The translations under genes were made by a program, and so were the position numbers. A stretch of 13,716 nt of DNA from Fen-1258 sp964595365 (GTDB taxonomy: Bacteria > Bacteroidota > Ignavibacteria > Ignavibacteriales > Melioribacteraceae). Under the pieces are notes generated by a model. It did no database searches. It worked only from the letters and a program-made list of their open reading frames with translations, and had not been told where the DNA came from. The stretch covers positions 1-13,716 of the forward strand of contig CAZQQC010000082.1 in NCBI GenBank assembly GCA_964595365.1, written 5' to 3'. Below are positions 1-7,700 of the stretch, in pieces; within the stretch, counting starts at the first letter, position 1; each line of letters begins with the position of its first letter.

Positions 1-270
1 CTTCGAAGTAATGTTTAATTTGCTTGACAATTAAACTGATATTCCAATTCAGTGCTGTCCTGTTGTTTTTTATTCCTACAAAATGTATCGACATTTCACA
101 TACAATCGGAATAATTATGAAGAAAAAATTTCAAATCAAATAGAATGATTCTATCGGCTAACGACCGTACTACAGTGATTCCAATTATTTATTCAGTATG
201 TTGTTAGGATTTAATTCCGAATTATTAAATTTGCTAACAAAAAACAAAGTTTAATTATTGCAGGTGATTG
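1..270. other. Non-coding leader region upstream of the YebC gene
   Basis: This AT-rich stretch has no open frame with a ribosome binding site. A TTGACA-like hexamer lies at 24-29, but no acceptable -10 follows at normal spacing, so I do not call a promoter. A short minus-strand frame runs off the left edge from 94 but has no ribosome binding site. It presumably carries the promoter for the downstream gene, which I cannot place. Confidence 0.4.
262..267 (+). promoter_or_regulatory. Ribosome binding site deciding the YebC start
   Basis: AGGTGA sits 3 to 9 bases before the ATG at 271. An in-frame TTG at 268 is only a few bases from it, so ATG 271 is the better start. Homologues with an M-G-R N-terminus also begin here. 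Confidence 0.6.
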
Positions 271-981
271 ATGGGCAGAATTTTTGAAACTCGAAAACAT
301 AAAATGTTTGCACGCTATGCGCGAATGTCTAAAGCATTCAACAGAGTTAGGAAAGAAATTGAAATAGCAGTGAAAGCAGGTGGAGCGGATCCTAAATCAA
401 ATTCTAAGTTGAGAATTGCAGTTCAGAACGCAAAAAGTGTCAACATGCCCAAAGATAAAGTTGAGGCTGCAATCAAACGTGCTTCATCGAAAGATACTGC
501 TGGTTATCAGGAAATTGTTTACGAAGGATACGCGCCACACGGTGTTGCTGTGCTGGTTGAGTGTGCAACCGATAATCCTACACGTACTGTTGCAAATGTT
601 CGTCATTTATTTAGAAAGCACGAAGGATCATTAGGAACGACCGGCTCGATTGCGTTTATGTTTGAAAGAAAAGGTTTGTTCAAGGTACCGAAATCGCAAG
701 TTGTGGATCTCGATAATCTGGAATTAGAACTGATTGATTTCGGACTCGACGATTTTTCGTACGATGACGAATATATTTACATCTACACACCGTTCCAGGA
801 ATATGGTTCAATGCAAAAAGCACTTGAAGAAAGAAATATCGACATTACAGCAACCGAACTTCAGTACATACCTGCTAATTACAAAAAACTTTCCGGAGAA
901 CAGCAGAAAGAAGTAAATGAACTGATTGAATCCCTGGAAGAAGATGACGATGTTCAGTCGGTTTACCACAACTTGCAATAA
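271..981 (+). CDS. yebC: YebC/PmpR/TACO1-family protein
   Basis: This cytoplasmic protein of 236 residues belongs to the YebC/PmpR family. Members are described as DNA-binding transcriptional regulators and, more recently, as translation factors that help ribosomes through difficult sequences, as the mitochondrial member TACO1 does. Family hallmarks are visible: the A-I-K-R helix (67-70), the Y-E-G-Y segment (84-87), the N-R/T-R-T-V region (102-107), the G-S-L-G-T-x-G-S-x-A-F-M-F-E-R-K-G block (119-135) and the acidic E-E-D-D-D-V-Q-x-V-Y-H-N ending (223-234). Length matches the family (about 235-250). The N-terminus is M-G-R-I-F-E-T-R-K rather than the classical A-G-H-S-K-W, a variant I associate with Bacteroidota-type members. 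It stands alone, with a long gap before the next gene. The family call is secure; which molecular role applies here cannot be read from sequence. Confidence 0.93.
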   Translation: MGRIFETRKHKMFARYARMSKAFNRVRKEIEIAVKAGGADPKSNSKLRIAVQNAKSVNMPKDKVEAAIKRASSKDTAGYQEIVYEGYAPHGVAVLVECATDNPTRTVANVRHLFRKHEGSLGTTGSIAFMFERKGLFKVPKSQVVDLDNLELELIDFGLDDFSYDDEYIYIYTPFQEYGSMQKALEERNIDITATELQYIPANYKKLSGEQQKEVNELIESLEEDDDVQSVYHNLQ

Positions 982-1089
982 GTACTAAAACTCTCTGCAA
1001 AAAATTATTGAGGCAGGACTTCCTGTTGTTTAACCATTGCTTGATCGCTCAATCTTGATGATCAATTAATTAAGCTTCGTTATGGCTGT

Positions 1090-1192
1090 CTGAAGCAGCC
1101 GGCAAGTTCAGCAAGAATGAAATAAATTGCTACCACTATTTGCCATAACAAATTGACTGTGGTAAAGCTTCAGGAGAGATTACATTGCCGGC
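1090..1192 (+). other. Interleaved complementary segments, possible structured leader RNA
   Basis: CTGAAGC (1090-1096) is complementary to GCTTCAG (1167-1173), and GCCGGCAA (1098-1105) to TTGCCGGC (1185-1192). The order is a-b-a'-b', so the two pairings would form a pseudoknot or be alternatives. Between them lies a nested hairpin: TACCAC (1131-1136) pairs with GTGGTA (1159-1164), and inside it ATTTG (1138-1142) pairs with CAAAT (1149-1153) around a six-base loop. It matches no riboswitch class that I recognise. Short complementary pairs arise by chance, so this is weak. Confidence 0.2.
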
Positions 1193-1247
1193 AGCCCCCT
1201 TGCTGTTAAAAAAAATATCGGCACGTAACATCAATCCAAACCAAACC

Positions 1248-1279
1248 TTACAGGCTTATTGTAAATTTCTGTAACAGAA
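1248..1279. promoter_or_regulatory. Candidate activator-binding (enhancer-like) dyad cluster
   Basis: A perfect 6+1+6 palindrome, TTCTGTAACAGAA, lies at 1267-1279. Overlapping it are TTACAG (1248-1253) with CTGTAA (1269-1274), and TTACA (1248-1252) with TGTAA (1260-1264). The palindrome centre is about 90 bases before the start site expected from the sigma-54-like element at 1338-1353. That is a usual distance for enhancers bound by NtrC-type activators, one of which is encoded at the end of this unit. The role is inferred. Confidence 0.33.
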
Positions 1280-1337
1280 CACAATATTACTTTGCAAGTT
1301 AACAAGTGAAAATGCACGATATAAGAGAGCTGTTCTG

Positions 1338-1353
1338 TGGTACATGTTTTGTT
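1338..1353 (+). promoter_or_regulatory. Candidate sigma-54 (-24/-12) promoter
   Basis: The sequence TGGTACATGTTTTGTT matches the sigma-54 pattern TGGCACG-N4-TTGCW at T-G-G, A, C, T-T-G and the final W, with the GG and the -12 G exactly 12 bases apart. The main defect is T in place of the -12 C. Transcription would start near 1364, leaving about 26 bases with a strong ribosome binding site before the ATG at 1390. A sigma-54 activator gene in the same unit supports the call. Confidence 0.38.
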
Positions 1354-1377
1354 CTAAAAGATTAGTTGAAGACTTTG

Positions 1378-1389
1378 AAGGAGAAGGAG
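1378..1389 (+). promoter_or_regulatory. Doubled ribosome binding site AAGGAG-AAGGAG
   Basis: Two consecutive AAGGAG copies precede ATG 1390. The first has a 6-base spacer, which is ideal. An in-frame TTG at 1366 would put this sequence inside the coding region, so ATG 1390 is preferred. Confidence 0.6.
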
Positions 1390-2385
1390 ATGGAAAAGAG
1401 AATATTGCTTGTTGATGATGAATCTTCGCTAAGAAGATCATTATCGATAAGCTTAAGCCAGTATGGCTATGATGTTGATCCGTGCGAAAACGGTTTTACT
1501 GCTTTGAACAGACTCGAACTCTACAAAAAAAATTCTGTTAATCTCGACACTGTGGTTGTGGATATCGATTTGCCTGATATCAACGGCATTAAACTGGGCA
1601 GGATTATTAAAACTAAATACCCTGAAACAGCAATGATGTACATAACCGGTTATGCAGATCAAATGGAAATGAGTGAATTGGAGGAGTTGAAATCTGAAGG
1701 TTTGCTTGAGAAACCTTTTACTGCCGATGATTTGATTGCAAGGATAAACGAAATTCTTGAAAAGCATTCAAAACTAATTCCTTCTAAGGTTGTTAAAACA
1801 AAAGAAGAAAAAATTTCTGCCGGTTATGCGCTTATCAAAGTAAACGACGATGTAGACTTCTTCAATCTTTACAGAACACTTTATTTCACCGATGGTGTAC
1901 TTTATTGCGATGCGGTAAGAGGCGATATTGATATTTTTCTTCTAATCCAATCGGATAATGCTGTTTCTTGCCGTGGCATATTTGAAAATCAAGTCAAATC
2001 CTTAAACGGAATTTTGAATGCCGAATTTTTGCCGGTTGATGTTCCGCTTCTCAACGATAATATCAAAGAAATCATCAACACTTCTGGAATCACTTTGTTT
2101 GAAGACACGCCGGGCATGAGCAAAGAACGCGATTCGAGCAAATCGGTTTATTCGTATGTGCTGCTCGATGTTGAACGTGAAAAGGTAGCGCAGCTTTATC
2201 CTGTATTGCGGTTGACAGAAAATGTTCTCTACTGCGATTACACCTCCGGCAGCTATAACATGATCCTGATGATTTACGGTTCTCAATTCGGTGAAATCGA
2301 TAAAGTCATTCATAACAGGATTGTTAACATGGATGGCATTTTGAAAGTGAAAGAATATCCTATAATCAACATTTTCGAAATGTAA
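1390..2385 (+). CDS. Receiver-domain protein with two Lrp/AsnC-like (RAM) repeats
   Basis: A 331-residue soluble protein. Residues 3-125 form a response-regulator receiver domain with D9/D10 in the acid pocket, phospho-acceptor D58 in V-V-V-D-I-D-L-P-D, T86 and K108 (E-K-P-F). After a charged linker come two related segments, about 143-217 and 252-326. Their alternating beta-alpha pattern resembles the Lrp/AsnC ligand-binding (RAM) fold. They share the motif V-L-Y-C-D (170-174 and 279-283) and a G-I-L block near their ends (207-209, 316-318). No helix-turn-helix or enzymatic output domain is present, so the output is probably protein-protein or small-molecule binding. It opens the unit containing the redox complex and its two-component pair, 91 bases ahead of the NuoE-like gene. 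The receiver call is secure; the RAM assignment rests on pattern only, and the repeats could be another ferredoxin-like fold. Confidence 0.72.
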   Translation: MEKRILLVDDESSLRRSLSISLSQYGYDVDPCENGFTALNRLELYKKNSVNLDTVVVDIDLPDINGIKLGRIIKTKYPETAMMYITGYADQMEMSELEELKSEGLLEKPFTADDLIARINEILEKHSKLIPSKVVKTKEEKISAGYALIKVNDDVDFFNLYRTLYFTDGVLYCDAVRGDIDIFLLIQSDNAVSCRGIFENQVKSLNGILNAEFLPVDVPLLNDNIKEIINTSGITLFEDTPGMSKERDSSKSVYSYVLLDVEREKVAQLYPVLRLTENVLYCDYTSGSYNMILMIYGSQFGEIDKVIHNRIVNMDGILKVKEYPIINIFEM

Positions 2386-2464
2386 AATGCTTTTTTCGGC
2401 TTGAGTTTGTTGATGAAAAGTATTTTCAGAACGCAAATTCTAATTTGGTGTGTGTTGCACTTAC

Positions 2465-2471
2465 AAAGGTG
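2465..2471 (+). promoter_or_regulatory. Ribosome binding site deciding the NuoE-like start
   Basis: AAAGGTG lies 5 bases before ATG 2477. The longer frame from GTG 2450 would include this sequence and adds nine residues unlike the family, so ATG 2477 is preferred. Confidence 0.5.
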
Positions 2472-2476
2472 TTGTC

Positions 2477-2995
2477 ATGATTGAGTCTGAATTGCTCGAA
2501 GAAAAAAAAGAAATCGAAAATTTTAAGATCGATTTGATCACTAAACGTCATCTAAGTGGTTCGTTGATTCCCCTTCTTCAGTCTGCGCAAAATTCGTACG
2601 GATACATTCCTGAAAAAGTTATCTATTACATCGGTGAACTGGTTGGAATTCCTCCCGCCGACATTTACGGTGTAATAACATTCTATGCTCAGTTCCGGCT
2701 AAAACCGCCGGGAAAACAGATCATAAGAATTTGTGAGGGAACTGCATGCCACGTTAACGGCGCTAAGACGGTGCTCTCGGTTCTTCAGGACGAGCTGGGA
2801 ATTACTGCGGGCGAAACAACAAACGACGGAAATTTTAGTTTGCTTTCGGTTGCATGTCTTGGCTGTTGCTCTCTGGCACCTGTTATGATGGTAAATGATG
2901 AAACTTCTGGCAGCTTGACACCCGAAAAAATCAAAAGGACTTTGAAAAAATTCCGCACTACAGAAAAAGTGCGGGTAGAGTATGAAAAGAATTAA
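2477..2995 (+). CDS. NuoE/HydC-type [2Fe-2S] subunit of an NADH-linked redox complex
   Basis: A 172-residue protein of the 24-kDa (NuoE) family, the usual length. Members are cytoplasmic thioredoxin-like subunits carrying one [2Fe-2S] cluster (N1a type) next to the FMN subunit in complex I, NAD-linked formate dehydrogenases and electron-bifurcating hydrogenases. The family segments are present: the L-L-Q-x-A-Q-x-x-Y-G-Y-I helix start (33-44), the G-V-x-T-F-Y-A-Q-F block (65-73), and cluster ligands C86-x4-C91 and C127-x3-C131. The second pair reads C-L-G-C-C, with one extra cysteine (C130) where Ala is usual. The 3' end overlaps the NuoF-like gene by 14 bp, implying translational coupling and a fixed partnership. 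No membrane subunits of complex I occur nearby, so a soluble complex is inferred. Confidence 0.9.
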   Translation: MIESELLEEKKEIENFKIDLITKRHLSGSLIPLLQSAQNSYGYIPEKVIYYIGELVGIPPADIYGVITFYAQFRLKPPGKQIIRICEGTACHVNGAKTVLSVLQDELGITAGETTNDGNFSLLSVACLGCCSLAPVMMVNDETSGSLTPEKIKRTLKKFRTTEKVRVEYEKN

Positions 2996-4745
2996 AGTGG
3001 GGCTTGGTACCTGCGGAATATCTGCCGGCGGAGAATTGGTTTTCAACCGTTTCAAGGAAGAACTGCAAAACAAAAATCTTGACTATGATCTTATCGGAAC
3101 CGGATGCATGGGAATGTGTTACGAAGAAGCCCTGGTTGAAGTTGAAGAAGACAGCAAAAGCTACCTTTATTCCAGGGTAACGGTTAACAGAGTAGAAAAA
3201 ATTATCAACCAGCATTTAATCAATCATCAGCCGGTCGACGATTGGATTGTAAAAAGCGAAAACATTTCGAAAGAGGAGTCGTTTTTCAAAAATCAAAAAA
3301 GAATTGTTTTGCGCAATTGCGGTGTGATCAATCCATTGTCGATTAATGAATACATTGCACGCGACGGATACAAAGCAATCCAAATAGTTTTGAAACAGCA
3401 AAACCGCGAGGAAGTAATTGAGACAATTACAAAATCCGGTTTGCGCGGTAGAGGCGGCGGAGGATTTTTGACGGGCATGAAATGGAAATTTGCGTTCGAT
3501 CAGAAGTCGGACAAAAAATATGTGATCTGCAATGCCGATGAAGGCGACCCCGGCGCATTCATGGATCGAAGCGTTATTGAAGGCGATCCGCATTCAGTAT
3601 TAGAAGGAATGATGATTGCAGCATATGCTATCGGTGCCGATGAAGGTTACATCTACTGCCGTGCTGAATATCCTTTAGCTATCAAACGATTACGAGCCGC
3701 ACTTTCTCAATGCAGAAACCACGGAATGCTTGGCGAAAAAATATTTAATTCAAATTTTAGCTTTGACATAAAAATTAAAGAAGGAGCTGGTGCATTTGTT
3801 TGCGGCGAAGAAACTGCGCTGATGGCTTCAATAGAAGGAAAGTGCGGGGTGCCGAGGTTGCGTCCCCCCTTTCCTGCTGTGCATGGTTTATGGGGAAAAC
3901 CGACGAACATAAATAATGTTGAAACTTATGCAAATGTTCCGTGGATAATTTTGCACGGCTGGCAGGAATATGCAGCCCTTGGAACCGGAAAAAGTAAAGG
4001 AACAAAAATTTTTGCCCTTGCCGGAAAAGTTAAACGAACCGGACTGGTCGAAGTAGAAATGGGTATGATGATTAACGAAATTATTTTTGATGTTGGAGGC
4101 GGGATCAAAAATGATAAAAAATTTAAAGCTGTTCAAATCGGAGGTCCTTCGGGAGGCTGCATTCCCGCTAGCATGGGAAATTTGAAAATTGATTACGACG
4201 AAATTACAAGCACAGGCGCTATAATGGGGTCGGGTGGACTGATCGTTCTCGATGAAACTACATGCATGGTCGAGCTTGCAAAATATTTTTTGAATTTCAC
4301 ACAGCTTGAATCGTGCGGCAAATGTACATTCTGCCGCATAGGCACAAAACGAATGCTGGAGATTCTTGAACGAATTACGGAAGGAACCGGCAAAGAAGGA
4401 GATTTGGAACTGCTGGAAAGTCTTGCTGGCAAGATTAAGAATGCCAGTCTTTGCGGTTTAGGCCAAACCGCGCCGAACCCGGTTCTTACAACTCTTAATT
4501 ATTTTCGCGATGAGTACATTGCACACATTGTCGATAGAAAATGCCCTGCTCACAGCTGTCCTTCTTTAATTTCATTTTATATCAGCGAAGAAAAATGTAA
4601 AGGATGCAGACTTTGCATCAAGGCGTGCCCATCGGGTGCTATCACTGGCAACAAAAAAGAAGTTCATGTTATTGATCAAAATCTTTGTAACAAATGCGGC
4701 AAATGTTTCGATATCTGTAATCTTGACGCTGTTATCAAAAACTGA
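2982..4745 (+). CDS. NuoF/HydB-type FMN- and NADH-binding subunit with C-terminal 2[4Fe-4S]
   Basis: A 587-residue flavoprotein subunit that would exchange electrons with NAD(H). Domains in order: a thioredoxin-like [2Fe-2S] segment (1-80), the FMN/NADH domain (about 115-430), the N3-type [4Fe-4S] domain, and a C-terminal two-cluster ferredoxin. The FMN/NADH domain has the glycine-rich G-L-R-G-R-G-G-G-G-F (153-162), N-A-D-E-G-D-P-G-A-F (184-193) and G-A-F-V-C-G-E-E-T-A-L (270-280). The N3 ligands are C445, C448, C451 and C491; the ferredoxin ligands are C539/542/545/549 and C569/572/575/579. A C-P-A-x2-C pair (521-526) just before the ferredoxin is characteristic of HydB-like rather than complex I NuoF subunits. 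In the N-terminal domain only three cluster cysteines remain (C11, C42, C46), with V6 where a HydB would have the first. It overlaps the NuoE-like gene by 14 bp and lies 12 bases before the fused subunit gene. The HydB-type call is secure, but the partner differs from hydrogenase. Confidence 0.93.
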   Translation: MKRIKVGLGTCGISAGGELVFNRFKEELQNKNLDYDLIGTGCMGMCYEEALVEVEEDSKSYLYSRVTVNRVEKIINQHLINHQPVDDWIVKSENISKEESFFKNQKRIVLRNCGVINPLSINEYIARDGYKAIQIVLKQQNREEVIETITKSGLRGRGGGGFLTGMKWKFAFDQKSDKKYVICNADEGDPGAFMDRSVIEGDPHSVLEGMMIAAYAIGADEGYIYCRAEYPLAIKRLRAALSQCRNHGMLGEKIFNSNFSFDIKIKEGAGAFVCGEETALMASIEGKCGVPRLRPPFPAVHGLWGKPTNINNVETYANVPWIILHGWQEYAALGTGKSKGTKIFALAGKVKRTGLVEVEMGMMINEIIFDVGGGIKNDKKFKAVQIGGPSGGCIPASMGNLKIDYDEITSTGAIMGSGGLIVLDETTCMVELAKYFLNFTQLESCGKCTFCRIGTKRMLEILERITEGTGKEGDLELLESLAGKIKNASLCGLGQTAPNPVLTTLNYFRDEYIAHIVDRKCPAHSCPSLISFYISEEKCKGCRLCIKACPSGAITGNKKEVHVIDQNLCNKCGKCFDICNLDAVIKN

Positions 4746-4757
4746 AGGAAGACTTCG

Positions 4758-7700
4758 ATGAAAAAAATTAGGATTACGATCAATGAAAAAGAAATTGTTA
4801 CGCCGGCAGATAAAACGATTCTGGAAGTTGTGCGGGAAAAACAACTCGATGAAATTCCAACTTTGTGTTATGATAAGCGGCTGGAACATTTTACGTCATG
4901 TTTTCTTTGTGTAGTTGAAATAGATGGCTCGAATAAACTGCTTCCCTCATGTTCAACAAAAGTTTATGATGGAATGAAAATAAAAACCCGCTCCGAAAAA
5001 GTTATCGAATCGCGCAAAATGTGTTTGGAACTGCTAATGTCAAATCATTATGCAGACTGCATTGGACCGTGCAAAAATGATTGTCCTGCCGGTGTAGATG
5101 CACAAGCATACATTTCCTTGATCTCATTTGGCAAATATGAAGAAGCATTGAAACTTGTCAAGCAAAATAATCCGCTGCCGCTTTCAATTGGACGCGTGTG
5201 CGTTAGGAACTGCGAGGCTGCTTGTACGAGAAATAATGTAGACGAACCTGTTGCCGTGAATGCGCTCAAACGTTTCATTGCAGATGAAGACGCGATTCAT
5301 AAATGGAAACCGGTCTTAAAAGAAAAGAAAGAAAAAAAAATTGCTGTAATTGGCGGCGGTCCTGCCGGACTTTCGTGCGCGTACTATTTGACGGTTGAAG
5401 GTTATTCTGTAACAATTTTTGAAAAACTTCCTAAGCTGGGCGGAATGCTTCGATATGGAATTCCGGAATACAGACTCCCGAAAAAAATTCTTGACTCCGA
5501 GATTGATTGGATAATTAATCTGGGTATTGAAGTTAGAACCAATGTATCACTCGGGTTGGATTTCGGCATCAAAGATTTGATGAGAAGCGGATACGATGCA
5601 CTGTTTGTTGCTGTGGGCGCTCACAAGGCAAGTGGCATTGGTTTGGAAGGAGAAGACAATACTGGCGGAGTTTATCGTGGTATCGATTTTCTCCGTGACA
5701 TGGAATTAAAAAGCATTCCGAATTTTCGCGGGAAAGTGATTGTTGTGGGCGGGGGTAACACAGCCATTGATGCTGCAAGAACAGCAGTTCGATGCGGCGC
5801 TGAAGAAGTGAAAATTGTTTACCGCAGAAGCATAAAAGAAATGCCGGCTCATTACGAAGAAATTGAATCGGCTCAAAAAGAAGGCGCTGAAATTTTATTT
5901 CTTACAAACCCGAAGTCGCTCATTTCGGAAAATGGCAAAATAAAAGCGATGGAATGTTTGAAGATGAAACTTGAAGAGTGCAGACCCGGCGAGAGACCGA
6001 AGCCGGTTCCTTTACCGGGTTCGGAATTTGTTATCCCGTGCGATTATTTAATTGGCGCCATAGGCCAATCTGTAGATACATTATTCAATGCTTTTGATTT
6101 TGATTGCACACTTGAAAAGCGGGGGACGGTTTGTGTAGACAAAGACACGCTCGAAACTTCTATACGCGGTGTGTTTGCCGGCGGCGATGTTGTTACTGGT
6201 CCTTTCAATGCAATCACGGCAATTGCTCAAGGTAAGAAAGCGGCAAAATCGATTATGGATTTCTTGCTAACCGGGCATGCTCATAAATCGGCGCCTAAAT
6301 TTTACAGCTTAAAGCACAATCTTTCAAAACCGGGAGCCAGAGAATTTGATGAAGTAAAGAAATTAGCACGGCAAAAAATGAATGAATTGATGGTGAGCGA
6401 CCGCGTTCAAAATTTTCTGGAAGTTGAAAAAGGCTTTTCTGAAAACCAGGTTCAACTTGAAGCCGGGCGCTGCATGGAATGCGGATGTTCCGAATATATC
6501 GACTGCAAACTGAGAAAATACTGCGACGAGTATAATATTAACATTTCGGGATTTACCGGCGAGACAAAAAAGTATATTATCGACCGGAGGCACCCGTTCA
6601 TTCAGCTCGATCCAAATAAATGTATTAACTGTGGCAAATGCGTGCGGACTTGCGCAGAAATTCTTAAAGTCTCGGCACTGGGTTTCGTTTACCGCGGGTT
6701 CAAATCTATTGTTAAACCGGCGATGGAGAAATCGCTCAAGGAAACAAACTGCATCGGATGCGGAAACTGTGTGGATGTTTGTCCTACCGGAGCCATCAGT
6801 GAAAAATATCCGTTCAAAATTCTGGGAACGTTGCCAAAAGAAAATGTAGAAACCGTCTGCTGCTTTTGTTCTGTTGGCTGTAAAGTGAATTTCAAAAAAA
6901 TCAGCGACGACATTTTTTACATTTCAAATTCTATCGAAGAAATGCAAGAAAAACATAACATGGGTTATCTGTGCAGTAAAGGAAGATTTGGTTACCGTTA
7001 CCTTTACGGCAAGAATAGAATTCTCGGTCCGGTGATTAAACGAAACGGACTGGCACAACGCGCCAATGAGGAAGAAGTGCTTGCGTATATCAAAACAAAA
7101 GTTGAATCAGTTATGCTGGAATACGGAAATGATTCGGTCGCAGTCTTTGCTTCGCCAAAACTTTCGAACGAAGAACTTTATCTATTGCAGAAATTTACAC
7201 GCATCGGTTTGAAAAACAATAACATTTCGAGTTTTACTCACATGCTTTTTGGCATTGAACAAAACTGTCTCGATGATATGATCGGTTTTACTACATCTAC
7301 TGCAAGTATGGCAGAACTGCAAAATGCCAACGTGATAGTTGTTGTCAACTCAAATTTATCCGATGAAAATCTTGTGATGGAATTAAAAATTAAAGCTGCA
7401 CAAAAAAAAGGGGCGAAACTAATTCTTATAAGTTCGATAGAGAGCGAACTGACAAAATCCGCCGACTTGTGGATCGACAGCAAGAAGGGAACAAACGCTC
7501 TTCTGATGAACGCTCTTATGAAACACTTATTTGATCTTTGTGCTTATGACTCTCAATTTGTAGCCGGACAAACAAATAATTTTCATGGCTTGAAAGAGAT
7601 GCTCGATCAAACCGATATCGAACAAGCATTGAACTACATCGGGATTGATAAAACAAAATTTGAAATGCTGGTAAATCAGCTTGGCGAAGATTCTTCTAAC

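Larger units (their letters stand above)
982..1389. other. 408-base intergenic region with dyads and candidate promoter
   Basis: No gene is supported here. From left to right it contains two small palindromes (TTGATCGCTCAA at 1041-1052 and TTGATGATCAA at 1055-1065), a group of interleaved complementary segments (1090-1192), an A8 run near 1208-1215, overlapping inverted repeats (1248-1279) and a sigma-54-like sequence (1338-1353). The length and density of symmetry suggest it is the control region of the six-gene unit that begins at 1390. Confidence 0.5.

Noticed and set aside
24..29. TTGACA as a -35 element for the YebC gene
   Set aside because: No acceptable -10 lies 16-18 bases downstream, and the gene begins more than 240 bases away.
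2..94. Minus-strand open frame from 94 running off the left edge
   Set aside because: It has only 31 codons, no ribosome binding site and no recognisable protein similarity.
1012..1032. Possible terminator after the YebC gene (CAGG-ACTT-CCTG followed by TTGTTT)
   Set aside because: The stem is only four Watson-Crick pairs plus two G-U pairs, and the T run is interrupted.
1041..1065. TTGATCGCTCAA and TTGATGATCAA considered as FNR/CRP-type sites
   Set aside because: The FNR pattern TTGAT-N4-ATCAA requires a 4-base gap between five-base arms; neither sequence has it, and both are far from the predicted promoter.
2446..2460. GG...TTGCA pattern just before the NuoE-like gene, considered as a sigma-54 promoter
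   Set aside because: Only 8 bases separate GG from GC, where the sigma-54 pattern needs 10; the predicted start would also fall at the ribosome binding site.
2477..4745. Calling the NuoE/NuoF-like genes part of respiratory complex I
   Set aside because: No membrane subunits (NuoA, H, J-N) or NuoBCD are nearby, and the NuoF-like protein has the HydB-type C-P-A-x2-C and C-terminal ferredoxin.
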